The notes beneath the pieces are model-generated. The model ran no database searches, had not been told where the DNA came from, and was given only the letters and a program-made list of their open reading frames with translations. The translations under genes and the position numbers were made by a program. A DNA stretch of 64,000 bases from Calliopum simillimum (Eukaryota > Arthropoda > Insecta > Diptera > Lauxaniidae): NCBI GenBank assembly GCA_951812925.1, contig OX638368.1:157280492-157344491 (forward strand), given 5' to 3'. Below are positions 34,486-46,062 of the stretch, in pieces (the first letter of the stretch is position 1; every line of letters starts with the position of its first letter).

Positions 34486-36720
34486 GTTGTTAACGTGAAA
34501 CTCAATTAAAGTTGATAAATTTAATAAAAAACATTTCGATTCATTACTCTTGTATACTTGTGTGTATTTTTTAACTGACAGCAAAAGTGAAAAGTTAAAC
34601 TTCTTGAACAGTCGTTGAATAGAAAAGTCATCAACAAGTCTTCGAAATTTAAAGTAATTAAAATTACACGCATTACGAAATAGGTCGGCATTGCTACATT
34701 TGAAAAATTTATTAAAACTTGAATTTTTCAAAAAATTTTCAATTTATTTAACAAAGAAAAGTTTCATTAATACGATGATTAATACAGTAAATACGTAAAA
34801 AATAAAAAATAAAATTAATTTTGTTATAGTTTCAAAATTTGCAAAATAAGTGGTATATACCTATACAAAAATTAATAAATTTTCCTTTAACAGAAATATA
34901 ATTTAATTAAAATTTTTCAATAAAACACAAATCTGTGGACTTTTGATAAAACAACCTAACTCGAAATAAGACAATTTCCCAGGATTTTAATTATTTTGGT
35001 GTAATCGTTATATTTCTATGACTTTTCGAAAAACGAATCGAAAGTCATTCGAATTGCATCTGACAAAGCATCTTCTCTCAAATAAGTTAAAATATTCAAG
35101 CATTTGCAACAACAAAAAACTTTTACAAATGCCTTTCACAAAACCACTTAAGTCGACATAAGAAAATGGTTTTTTTCTTCACAAAACATCTTAAGTCGGG
35201 ATAAGATACAGGTTATATGGCAAAAAAAAATTTGACAAAAGCACTTCTTCAAAATAAGTTACGTTTTCTATGGAAAGAAGAATTTTTTAAATAAAAACTA
35301 ATTGACAAAAAACATCTTATTTTAATTTTATTAAATACTATTATTATACCTTAGAGCAAAAAAAAGTTACTGGACATTATTCGTTAAATATTATAAAAAA
35401 CTTCTCCATTTGTTCCAACTCCAATTTGATTACAGTTTATACAAATTTCAACGAACCAAATTAATACAAATCCCAAAGAACCAATTTTATAGAAATCTCA
35501 GAGAACCAACTTTTTCTCAAGGAATCAACTTTAATTAAACAATAAACACCCCTAACCTCAACGAACCAAGTTTTTGTAAATATCAAAGAACTAACTTTAG
35601 CTGTGTCTTGGACGACAGTTTTCAGTATTTAATTAAGTACTTTCTGAGAAACGTATGGGAAAGCAACAACTGAAGTGCTTAATTCAACATAGAAAAAATG
35701 GGGAAGCGGTGCGGAAACGAAAAGCAGAATAAAGTAAAACAAAATAAGAAGAAGAAGATAGCACACAAACTCGTTTTAGAAGAACAGCGTTAACTCCGTG
35801 TTAACACGCTATTGCCTAAAACACAGCTTTTAATTAACACACTAAATCTCAAGGACTCACTACATTTGTTCCATCGAAAATATCTTTCCAATATCGGTGC
35901 AATCCAAATTGCATCGTGCACTACCAGCTTAATGTGATAAATGGATAACCAATTCCAATATTCCTCTTTTTCGTTTCTTGTTGACGTACCGTGTTTTTTT
36001 TTTTTTTTTTTTTGTTAAATTTTGTTAGTGGAGTATCTTAGCAATAGTATTTAACAATCGTTTGATATTGTTACAATGAATACAGCTGTTTTGAAAATAA
36101 TATACTAATTGTAAAGTTTGCCTACAAAAAAAGAAATTTATCATATAAGAAAGGTAAAGAAAACAATCAACATGTTGCGGACATAATGAAGTTGCGAAAA
36201 TAAATGTTGCATTCATTTGAAAAATGTTTACAAGTGCTATCAAATACTACATAGTGACTAAAAATTGTAAATTAACATAAACCGTTCATACAGTTATTTT
36301 GCTAATTTACGTACTTGGCACTTTAGTCCAGTAATAAATATTTGATCAATCGAAAAGTTGTTCTGTTAATTTTATAGATAGGATTTGGGTGGATGACAAA
36401 TTTCCCTGGTCGGTGACGGAGCACAGAAAAATTATATATCTAAAAGGCAAAAATTGCTGCAGACTTGAAAGTTGCCACAGTTGTTTATTAGATTATTGTT
36501 AATTGATAAAAAAATCCACCGCTCAACGGGGGTCTAGTCCCCCTTTTTTGGAGTTCAAAGATTAAAGTCAGTTGGTGGCGAATAACTTAAAAACTATTAG
36601 TTGGACAAAATAAGTTTGCGGTCAAAAATGTTAATTTAATTCTGCACATTTTTGTTTTTTAACATCCATCTTTCTGGCATAAAAATTGACCGAGATAAGT
36701 AATTTTGGCTTAATGTTACT
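34486..36720. other. AT-rich spacer with dispersed repeat fragments
   Basis: No gene recognised. 34925-34995 resembles 14620-14690 (AATCTGTGGACTTT, AAAACAAC blocks), and AACTTAAGTCG-like motifs recur to 35215. A degenerate tandem array is at 35440-35605. Homopolymer T-run at 35994-36013. Confidence 0.4.
35440..35605. repeat. Degenerate tandem repeat, unit about 25 bp
   Basis: Units built on TTCAACGAACCAAATT / TCCCAAAGAACCAATTTT / TCTCAGAGAACCAACTTT. The shared core is A(A/C)(A/G)GAACCAA followed by T/A-rich sequence. Five or six units, strongly diverged. Confidence 0.5.
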
Positions 36721-36734
36721 TTATCGGCTGTTCT

Positions 36735-37990
36735 TGATTTTTTTATTTTTTATTTTGCCCAAATAGGGCTTTGGGAATCAATTACAACAACAACAACTTC
36801 TGGTCGAACCTACTTTCGGAGATATAGTCATCTGAAGATCGGGATACAGTCGACGTCCAATAATACGAATTATATAATGTCAGCCCTATTCGTAAAATCG
36901 AAAAATTCGTATTATCGCAACGAAATTTTGGTCCTTTTTCTTCTATATATCGTCGGTTTAGAGACAAAATTCACTAACCCGAATATTTGTTTTGAGAGAA
37001 AAACATCAGTTTACGAAAAATTTTTATGAAAAATAGGAAATTTATGAATTTTTTTCTGAGTAATATGATATGGAAACGGAAAACACAATTAGGGTGTATC
37101 TTAAAACGTGTAAAAGCTCGTAAAACTGACAAAGTTCGTATAAATTTTGGCACCTATTGCAAGTTTACGTGATTTTCGGGACATTTGCACATTTTAAAGA
37201 ATACCCTCAATGTTTTGATAAAAACAAAAAAATATTTGATGGACAAAGTATGGGAATTGAGCTAAACATACTACACTGTTAATCTCAATTTCCAAAAAAA
37301 ATATTTAATGAGTTTTGCCACTAAAAGAAGAAATTTAAAGTAAAACACGCCAATTGTACCAGTTAAAAAAGCATGATTTGGCATTGTTGTATTACCGATG
37401 CGCGAGGATTTTGCTCTGGTTTTTCTTGTCAATAAACAGGGTCGCGAAATTGATTTTGGTGGTTTTTGAAAATTTCTAAGAAAGACTTCTTTTCAAAAAC
37501 TCAAACTTTTTTTTTTCAGATTTTACGAAAAAAAGCATTTCAAAACGTTTTAAAAATTCTGAAAAATTTCCCACGTATTCTTTCATGCATTCTAAGCATT
37601 TAATGCTTAGCAAAAGTGCAAAGCCTACTAAGAAAAAATTCTCATTCGTATTATCGAACCGTAAAATTTACCGCTGTTCGTATTATAGAATCACATGTGG
37701 AAGAAATATTGCATTCGTATCATTGGACATTCGTAATACTGAGCATTCGTATTACTGGACGTCGACTGTATATCTTTTATAAAAATCGGTATAAGTTGGG
37801 AACCCCTGAATGGATTTTAAAAATATGGATGTCATATGAAAGGTATTTTACCGGGCTATATAATGGCTTTACAAAATTTTTAAATTTGGGTGATAGTTTT
37901 CGAGATATGACAATTTTTCAAAAATGCACTCCATTTTTTCCCCAAAAACCGTTATTTTTCCCAAAAAATTTTTTATTAACGTGAAATTTT
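36735..37990. repeat. Copy of the 365-3428 repeat family, split by a pogo-like element
   Basis: TTGCCCAAATAGGGCTTTGG (36753) to GATCGGGATA, then on the far side of the insertion TATCTTTTATAAAAATCGGT to about 37990. These match 1258-1500 of the first palindrome. Only one arm of that palindrome is represented here. Confidence 0.7.
36847..37768. mobile_element. Pogo/Tigger-like non-autonomous element
   Basis: Inverted ends CAGTCGACGTCCAATAATAC and GTATTACTGGACGTCGACTG, flanked by TA (36845-36846, 37769-37770). The related palindrome at 1352-1372 shows the sequence without an insert (GAGATATATCTTTTAT). TA duplication plus CAGT ends fit pogo. The interior is AT-rich, and blocks near 37095-37210 resemble the centre of the palindrome at 38071-38526. 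No transposase seen. Confidence 0.8.
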
Positions 37991-38070
37991 AATAACTAAA
38001 TTAGAAAGCCCAATTTATTTCCTTTCATTTGATATGCAACATGTATCTGAAATTGTATCATTAATACATA

Positions 38071-38526
38071 TTTAAAGATTTTAAATCCATTTTAAATTAC
38101 AAAAAAAGATATACCTTTTTTGTTTCTGGACCGATCGAAAAAAATAAAAAGCATTTCAAAGGTTAAGATTTTACTTTTCGAATTTAAAGTTTTTGAAATA
38201 ATAATAAAAAAATGCATGTAAAAAACGTAATGATATTCCTTAAAACGTGTAAAATCCTCGAAAGCCTCGTGAATTCGTAAAACTGTCAAAGTTCGTATTG
38301 ATTTTGACAACAAAGTATGACAAGTTTACGAGGTTTTCGAGGCTTTTATACGTTTTAAGGAATATCATTACGTTTTTTACATGCATTTTTTTATTATTAT
38401 TTCAAAACTTTAAATTCGAAAAGTAAAATCTTAACCTTTGAAATGCTTTGTATTTTTTTCGATCGGTCCAGAAACAAAAAAGGTATAGCTGTTTTGTAAT
38501 TTAAAATGGATTTGAAATCTTTAAAT
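38071..38526. repeat. Perfect-looking 456 bp palindrome
   Basis: TTTAAAGATTTTAAATCCAT at 38071 is complemented at 38506-38525, and pairing continues inward through GATCGGTCCAGAAAC to a loop near 38295-38305. The inner part (AACGTGTAAAATCCTCG...) is related to 37095-37210 in the pogo-like element. Confidence 0.8.
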
Positions 38527-39072
38527 TTAGGAGATTTTTAAGCTACAAAAATCATTTTATCGCCCACAACTGACTTTTTCGATTTTTGATGAATGATGTT
38601 GCGTTGCTTTGACAACTTAAACTTACAGATCAGTAGCTTAAAGAGGTGGCTTAATTGGGTTACACTGGTTTTTCGAATTTTGTTCATGTTTTGTAATTAA
38701 AATTCAATTCTTCACATCTCTATGAGATCAGGAAGAGCCCAACATCCAATAGTACAAAATTTGAACACAGCCAAAAAAGAAAATTTGGCTTATCACCACA
38801 TTGATCAACGTGGAAGTAAAAAAACTTATGCTGAAAAGGTACCAACGACTTACTTTTTTCTTCTCTGGGTGCCCAGAAATACTTATCTATCTAGTTACGG
38901 CTCTGGTTTTCATTAAACGACACATTTGCCTTTCACTGTAAACATGTAAACATTTATCAGCAATATTTTTTTCTTATCAACTAAAAATTCATGAAATCTA
39001 GAACTTCAGATTAGTGCTACATTGAACTTTCTTGCAATCATTCAAATTATTTGCTCTGGTTTCATTACTGAG
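38527..39072. other. Upstream flank of xylulokinase exon 1a
   Basis: An open frame at 38722-38916 (MRSGRAQHPIVQN...) has fairly normal codon use up to a GTACCA that could be a donor near 38839, but I recognise no family. Positions 39040-39072 resemble the flank of exon 1b (CTCTGG...AGATG), so a promoter or 5' untranslated region is likely here. Confidence 0.35.
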
Positions 39073-39129
39073 ATGGATTCAAAAACGGATACAGGCACAT
39101 ATTTGGGATTTGATCTAAGCTCGCAAAAA
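39073..39129 (+). CDS. Xylulokinase-like first exon, upstream version (exon 1a)
   Basis: Nineteen codons, MDSKTDTGTYLGFDLSSQK, then a GTAAGTAAA donor in phase 0. It is nearly the same as exon 1b at 56593 (MTSKTDTGTFLGFDLGTQG), with the same length and phase, and both could join exon 2 at 57514. It encodes the FGGY N-terminal nucleotide-binding strand, with the conserved Asp at residue 14. No later xylulokinase exons were found before 56593. It is either an alternative first exon or what remains of a tandem duplicate. Confidence 0.65.
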
Positions 39130-39947
39130 GTAAGTAAATTGAAGTTTTGTTTTTTTAATATTAAAGCTACATTTTGGTCACATGAGTAATTTTTATCAAA
39201 AATAAATGACTAATATAGAACTAAGGAACTGCTTCAGGTAAACACTAAAAAATAGTAGGATTTCAAACATCTGAGCATGAACTTCGCTTATATTTTACGT
39301 AGATATGTATTTCATATTTGAATTATTCGGGGCATCGAATTGAAATTGTTGAAATCAATAACTTTTATTTTCTTAGTACTGAACAAGGGCTTATATGTAC
39401 TTTCTTATTACATATTTAAATTACATCTTACATTGTATAAAACTAGTTAATGAATACTATTATAAAATGAAGAAAACACAAGAGTTTTCACGAATACGTG
39501 ATCACACTATGGTGCAATCTCATTTTAGAATTTTAATTAAACAACACAAAAGTACATAAATACAAATTTAAATTTGAAAAAACACAGTGTAGTAATTTAC
39601 GAGCTGAGTAAAAATTATTAAGGTTTAAGGAATTTTATCTAGTCAAAACTTACAAATTAATTGAGTTAAGTAAAGTGTTATATAAGAAAAATTTTTTTTC
39701 ACTTTTTTTAAGCTAATAAATATAATCAAATTAAGTTAATAAAGCAAATTTACTTATACATAGTTGAATAATCATCAGACACAAACTGTTCGTTATCAGT
39801 AAATACCTGACCTTCATATTAACAGATTTTTACTAAATAGAATAAATCATTCGACTTGCTTGTCCTGTAACGGTAAAAAATAACGACAGCTAAAACATTT
39901 CTTCTTCCTAACTCAATTTTATTTAACAACATTTTGCATGCAGAAAT
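39130..39947. other. AT-rich sequence downstream of exon 1a
   Basis: Probable intron or spacer. No coding signal or clear repeat structure was seen. Confidence 0.35.
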
Positions 39948-39951
39948 TTAA

Positions 39952-40745
39952 CACGCTGAATGCCACCATAAGTGCCACCATACAAGCAAAATGTCCTCCG
40001 TCAAGTGCCACGTGAACCGCAGGCGGTACACACTTAAACTTCCCCAGAGTGCCGTGTGTACCGCCGGCGGTGCACAGTCACATGTGAACTCAATGCAATA
40101 TATATTCTGAATCACTGCAGTAAGGCAAAAAATTTTTGTGTTTTATCACAGAGGAAAAGGTATTTTTGGTTAGAGTTATGAAATTTTTTCGATACCTTTT
40201 ATTTCAAAAGAATAACAAAAGTTACAAAAAAGAGGAACAAAAAAAAATTTTTATTGGAACAAAACTAACAAAAGTAAAAATTACATTTAACCAAAGGTTA
40301 TAAATAATAAAAACTAATGACTAATGTGTTATGTTGAAACATTCCAGGCAAAAAAGGTGGATTATAATCCATAATAATTATAATAATTATTTTTACATCT
40401 ATTTCAAAATGTTGCGAACTTTTTGGTTGTTTTTATTGCTTCTTCACCTCAAGATGTATATTTTATTTGTATGGTGGCACTGAGGTCAAATATTTTCAAC
40501 AAACCTGTGGTGAACAAGGTACTCAGATAATTTGGTTTCACTCATGTGCCATGTCACGCCATTTTATAGGACAAATAACACTTATAAGCACAAATCACTT
40601 TCCACAAACTCATTATATACCCCTTTAGATCAATATTCAACAGTTATTACAAGTCGACATTTTTTCATACATTTTGAATTTGTATGGTGACACAGCGCTA
40701 CAAGTAAAGTGTGTACCGCCGGCGGTACACATGGCACTCAACGTG
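39952..40745. mobile_element. piggyBac-like non-autonomous element
   Basis: TTAA at both borders (39948-39951, 40746-40749). The inverted ends are CACGCTGAATGCCACC and, in complement, CACGTTGAGTGCCATG. Subterminal copies of a GC-rich palindrome (GTACCGCCGGCGGTAC) occur at about 40056-40072 and 40712-40730, with a diverged one at 40010-40030. There is no transposase frame. TTAA duplication is the piggyBac hallmark. Confidence 0.75.
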
Positions 40746-40791
40746 TTAATATAAGCTAAGGATTTAATTCTCTGTTAGTAGGAAAACATTT

Positions 40792-41204
40792 GTGAACATC
40801 CAATGGAAAAGTACCTTATCTTCACAAAATAAAAAAACATTTTTTTGCATTTTCTAAAAAAAAACATAGAATTTTGAATAAACTGACATCTCGATCACTG
40901 GAAAATTCCAAAAATTGTCTGAGTAATTGAAATCGTAAAATGAAAAACTCAAGTTTTTAGATATCGAAGTTCAAAGTTTGTCAGTTATCAATTTTTACAG
41001 GGTAAAGGTTCGGTAAGACCGCGTTTATTGGTATTAGTAATTTGATGATCGACATCAAATCAGTTGTAAAATGTTCAGTACATGTCTAAGCACTGAATTC
41101 CACCTTAAATTGAAAACCGGTAAAATTGACCCTATCTCTTATTTTTAGCTGTACTGCTAAATTTTGTGAGTGAAGATAAGGTACCTTTTCCCATTGACGG
41201 TCAC
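40792..41204. mobile_element. 413 bp MITE
   Basis: GTGAACATCCAATGGAAAAG...CTTATCTTCAC on the left pairs with GTGAAGATAAGGTACC...GACGGTCAC on the right (34 bp, few mismatches). ATTT lies on both outer sides, a possible target duplication. No coding content. Confidence 0.65.
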
Positions 41205-42039
41205 ATTTATTTTATGACTATATTTTTCGATTTATATTTGTACTTTTACAGCTACAGTTTTATTTTTAAATTATAGACACTAAAATACGACTGTAGTTTT
41301 TATGATTCTTTTGCGACTTTATTAGATTTAGCAAATAGTAAATGCAAAAGTAGTTAGGTAGTTACAGAGTGATATAGTAATATTTACTTTGTTTCCAAAG
41401 TATGAGCCTTATCTTTGACCTAGTCAAAAACAAAATACCTGACTCTGCATTAACAATAAAATTGCGCGATAGTTTTTTTACATTTTTTAGCGATAAGAAA
41501 TTTTTTAATATATAGCTCTAAAACTTTGCTTGTAATCAATGTGAAACCCCCCTTAGGAACCCTTACTTCAATTATTTTACATTCTTTTTATTTATAGTTT
41601 AACATCTGCAAATACTATCGCAAACAAAAAAATTCTTTGAAGAAATGTTTGCAGTATTCCGTTGACAATTTGCTCTTTGTAAAAGAGAATCCAAGAATCG
41701 AGAAGTCATGAAAAAAAAATCAAAATCATCGTAAAAGATTGTATTCTATGAAGGCGATTAATTTGAGTCTTATACTCTTCCTAGTAGTAACATGGATATT
41801 TGGGTGCGAATATTGAGCAAGGAGAATAAAACTTTGAAAAGTTTTAAATGCAAATTCTAAGTATGTACTTCAATAAACAATTGATAAAACGATGAGATTT
41901 TGACAAAAAATTCATATATTTAAATCATCATCAAATTTAAAAATGACCTCAAATTGAAATGATTTTATTTAAAAGAATGATTTTGTTATACCGTTGTCAA
42001 TATTTTTAAATTTAAATTTGTTACAATAAATTTCTGTAA
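41205..42039. other. AT-rich spacer
   Basis: No gene or clear repeat. A weak match to the TTTGACCTAGTCAAAAA-type end of the repeat at 57846 appears near 41412-41445. Confidence 0.3.
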
Positions 42040-42181
42040 CTGCCATACCTAAATTAGAGCGTCAGGCGTATTTAACCATCTCTGTCTTTTTCATGTCCAT
42101 ACAATTTATATGGAACAAACCGAAACAGAGACGGTAAAATTACGCTGACGCTCGACTAACGCTCCAACTTAGGTATGGCAG
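42040..42181. mobile_element. Harbinger-type MITE, 142 bp
   Basis: CTGCCATACCTAAATTAGAGC and its complement GCTCCAACTTAGGTATGGCAG bound the element, with TAA on both sides (42037-42039, 42182-42184). Same ends as the 1.17 kb element at 23407-24577. Confidence 0.85.
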
Positions 42182-43231
42182 TAAGTTTACAAACAGAATC
42201 TTATTGAAATCCAAATACTTTAACGGCATAGCTTCCGTAAGTAAACTTCAGTTTAAAAACATCAAAACTGGACGTTATGAAACCGGCTCTATACTTTTTA
42301 AACGTATTCAAGCTTATCAGTTATATATGAATATTTCTCTAATATTCTGACGTAAATTTCTTATCAACGTCTCTGTTGACAACCAACCAAAAAACTTTAA
42401 TCATTAAGACTACTTCAAGTTAAAAAAATAGTAGTCTAAATAAATAAATGAGTTTAGATAAACTTTTTTTAAAAATTTTAACTCCTTTTTAGCCCATTCC
42501 CACTTGCCTGGTTAAGGTTATTTAGTTATTAGATATCTAGTTAAACACAAATCGGGCTAGTTTGTCATATAAAATGGTTTAATTTTTGATGAATTAGTAA
42601 ATTATCAAAAAAAATTGTCAGCTGAAGAAAACGTAAAAAACCTTTTTTAATGGAATAACTCCTAAACGGTAAATTGTCAAGTCTTTTTTATAGGAAATTT
42701 TCTGGGATATAAAATTGTCTAGCACTATTTTTTTGACCTTGAACAACTTTCACTTAGATTTTTTTCCACAAAAATCCGAACTCTTTTTCGTTAAATTTCT
42801 ATTTATAGTCATTTTGTGGCCGCCATTTTGAATTTTGAGATTAACTAAAAAATGGCCATCATTTATTCGAAAGCTCTTGAGTAGACGAACATTTTGAGAC
42901 AATAAACGTATTTTTATTATTTTATTTATTTATTTATTTTATTTTATTATACTTCTATTTCTGGAGACAGAGGTTTTCCGGTTGGCTTGGAACATCCCCT
43001 TAAAAAAAAAACGAAGATATTAAAGCTAACGTTAAAATTGTAGCAATATCAATTACTTTAAAAAAAAAAGTTAATAAATTATTGATAAATAAATATATGT
43101 ATATTATTATTATACGTATTGCTCTTTTTTAAATATAACATATTTTTAAGTGGCAGCTACGTGTAAACTATCACAAAGCAAGAACATAACCTAATTTTAA
43201 TGTTGGCCAGCAAATTGAGTTAATTCGACAC
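42182..43231. other. AT-rich spacer before the LTR retrotransposon
   Basis: No recognisable gene. Homopolymer and TTTA-rich stretches (42910-42960). Confidence 0.3.
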
Positions 43232-43819
43232 TGTTTGTTGCGGGGCGCAAGCCCAGTTCTGCCGCAAAATAATAAAAAAAAGTAACTCGTTTTTCATAGT
43301 TTTGAGAAAATCGAAACTTTATTGTTATTCAGAAAAGCTTCCACTTCTCTGATAGAACTATTTCAGTTTTAATCTCTTTGGTATGAAATTATGCCTTTTG
43401 TGATGCTAATTAAGAAAGAAATAAAAACAGGGTGTAATATTTACATTGCTGCATTTACAATTTGCAAGAGAAGTGGAAAACTTTAAAAAATTTACGATTT
43501 TACGAAAAGATAGGCACACAATTTCTTAATCCGATGGGAAAATAAGGTTTCAAAGTCCTTAACTGAAGTGGCGGCCTTATATTTTTACGGCAGAGTTCGG
43601 TGTGGCTATCCAATTGATTCGATAATTGGTAGTTGAATTTTAGGAATGGCAGGCATTCTAAAATTTTACCTCGGATGGTGATCCAATGTTGTTGGTTGGC
43701 CGCAAGCATTACTGGAACACACGATTCACTGTAGTTTTTTTTTACCCGGCACTTTTAATTTTCTTTTAATTTTTCTTTTAATTTTTCTTTTAAATTTAAT
43801 GAATTTTAATTTTATCAAA

Positions 43820-43827
43820 TATAAATA
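43820..43827 (+). promoter_or_regulatory. Candidate TATA box of the 5' LTR
   Basis: TATAAATA, with the equivalent site in the 3' LTR at 53702-53709. The start of transcription is not known; this is a motif match only. Confidence 0.4.
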
Positions 43828-44713
43828 AGAAGTTGAGCGTGTTTTTTGTTTTGGTTTCGGCAAATTTTGACGTTTTCAGTTTCAGGGTCGGTTATGCAGT
43901 TTTTCGATGTGTCATTCTGTCATAGGGAAATTTTAGATTAGCAGAGTTGCAAAAGCGGCTGACACATGAATATAGATGTTGCCAGGTTGAAGGTGTAGCA
44001 ACATTCGGAAATCATGTAGGTAACAGATTAATGTAGGAACCAGGGTTGGAAACTCGTTAGTGAAGTGAGATAGAGCTATGTATGAACCAAAGTAGAGCTA
44101 GGGTGTAAGGGTACCAATTAAATAAGTTATTTTTTTTTGTTGTAAGATTTATGTATTTTTTGTTGGTAGTTTTGTTAGGATTAAGCAAAACTGTTTTCAT
44201 GTATTTGATGAAATCGAAATTTCTGGCTTGGCGATAGGAAAGTGCCGTACAAAAAGTTCAAAGTCAAAAGTACGGTTCGTGGATTAAGACGTGTGTTCTT
44301 TTTAGTCCGGTCTAGTTTTAAACAATTCAGTTTAGTAGTGTTGGATCAAAGTTTTAAGGGTCCAAGTTTTTTGGAAGCAGAATCCTGAAAGGATACAGAA
44401 CTTGGAAGGAACCAGTACTTTTGAAGGTACGGTGTTTTTTTTGTGTGTTAACTACCAGTGTTTTTTTGGTAAAAAAATTATTTTTTTTTGCTAGAACCGA
44501 GTCGTTTTTGGCGCCAAGCCAGCAGAAAAATACGAAAGCAGTTTTGTGATCCTGGGAGGAGCCCCAGTTGGGTTAATCCTTGAAGAGAGAAGGAAAACAG
44601 GATATACCCGAAGATACTCGTGTAACAGGAATATAGAGGGAAATAATGTGAGTGTTAATTTAGGACAGTAAAAAAAAAAGGGAAGTGTGCTAAGATATTG
44701 TTTTTTTTATCAG

Positions 44714-44909
44714 TGTGGCTGACGGCGACGCTACCAAGGTGAAATTTGAGGACTCGGCCGGTAAATTGTGTGAAGTTGGTAAAAGCAGCAAAAAGGTCAG
44801 CCACAAATTTTCCTATTTAATTGTTTTTATTATCACGCATATTAAATTTTGGAGCGCGGAAATTCGCAGAGGAAAAATTAAAATAACGGGGGTAACCCTG
44901 AGGTTTTGA
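44714..44909 (+). other. Exon-like 64-codon frame in the LTR
   Basis: Preceded by TTTTTTTTATCAG, a good splice acceptor, with a GTGAGT donor-like site at 44648. The frame begins GTG GCT GAC GGC GAC and has codons with more G/C in third position than the surrounding LTR as far as AAAAAG/GTCAGC (44795), a possible donor. The peptide (ADGDATKVKFEDSAGKLCEV...) is not one I recognise. An identical copy is in the 3' LTR at 54598-54793. There is no in-frame ATG. Confidence 0.35.
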
Positions 44910-45973
44910 TACCTGCTTTGGGGACGTCGGAAATTTTCACGACTGCAAAGCCGACATTTTAGTTTAAGTAGTTTAAGTTTTCGTTCGGTTTAAGTTCATT
45001 CGTTCGTTTTCGTTCGTTTCGGTCAATTGTAAGGGGAAATTCTAAAAAAGGAAGTTTTTAAGGAATTTTTGATTTCATATTTTTTTATATGCACGAATAG
45101 GGAATTTTCTCTCAGCGAGCTCGTTTAGGGTGACCCTCGTGTGTGAAAAGATTTTATTTTAAAAAATGCCTATTTATGCAGAAAATTAAAGAAATTAGAA
45201 TTTCTTCATTCGTTCACGGTGTTTAACTAGATTATTTTGTCAATTTTTTATGCATCTCGTAAATTGGTGCTGAATCGGTAATTTGATATTCGTTTTTTTT
45301 GTTGAATCGTTAGTTTTAAATCCAATGATTATTTAAATGTTATTTTTAATGGTTATTATTTTAAGTCATTTCAAATATTACATATTTTAAATTTCATTAC
45401 ATTTCATAATATTTTATATACATTTTTATCAGTGATGGTAGGTCACTAAAATTGGTTTTTGTTAAATTTATATTTTTTATAATTTATACGGAAGTTGGCT
45501 ATGCTTTCTGCTGTAATTTTCCTGTGTATATGGTTGAGCCTTTGGTTACCTTTAGGATGAGATTTTGAAATCCTGTAATATAGATAAGATTTGAAATAAA
45601 TTAGTTTATATTTTGGTTATGAGATTCATAATGAGTTTGTGCTAAATTTTGATTGTGGGGGGGATTTGATCCTGACTAAATGATCTAGGTTTCTTGGCCA
45701 GCGGAAATGGTAAGAATGGGTGTTATCCTAAAATGGAGTGGGTAGCACAGGATGGGTGGGAGCGTGGGGGAAAATTACATCTGTTTCCTCGTATGGGAGT
45801 GAATGAGCTAAAAGGTCTTTTGGAATTAATTTGGTTTTGATATTTCGGTTTTCAAATATTTTCAGTTTTTTTTTTGCTTATCTCGGGTTTTGGTTTGATT
45901 TCTTTTTGAGTTTGTTTTGTTTATATTTTATTTCCGTTCGACAACGGAAGTAAAATTTATTGTGAAATCCTCG

Positions 45974-46038
45974 GCCTAATGCGGTAGGTTGAGAACCCTC
46001 CCTGGTGCGCAGGCTAGTCGTGGCGAACCGCATTAGGC
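45974..46038 (+). repeat. 12 bp perfect inverted repeat near the LTR end
   Basis: GCCTAATGCGGT (45974-45985) and ACCGCATTAGGC (46027-46038) with a 41 nt loop, 24 bp before the LTR end. In the RNA this would be a U5 stem just before the primer binding site. Confidence 0.8.
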
Positions 46039-46062
46039 AAGATTACTCTGGGACATATAACA

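Larger units (their letters stand above)
43236..46062 (+). repeat. 5' LTR (2827 bp)
   Basis: Runs from TGTTGCGGGGCGC to ACATATAACA. A TATAAATA box lies at 43820-43827, and AATAAA at 45595-45600 is a possible polyadenylation signal. Near the end are two hairpins: TTCCGTT/AACGGAA (45932-45949) and the 12 bp pair GCCTAATGCGGT/ACCGCATTAGGC (45974-46038). Confidence 0.95.

Noticed and set aside
43500..43709. 69-codon minus-strand frame in both LTRs (also 53382-53591)
   Set aside because: It is present in both LTRs only because they are identical. No recognisable motif and no start context.
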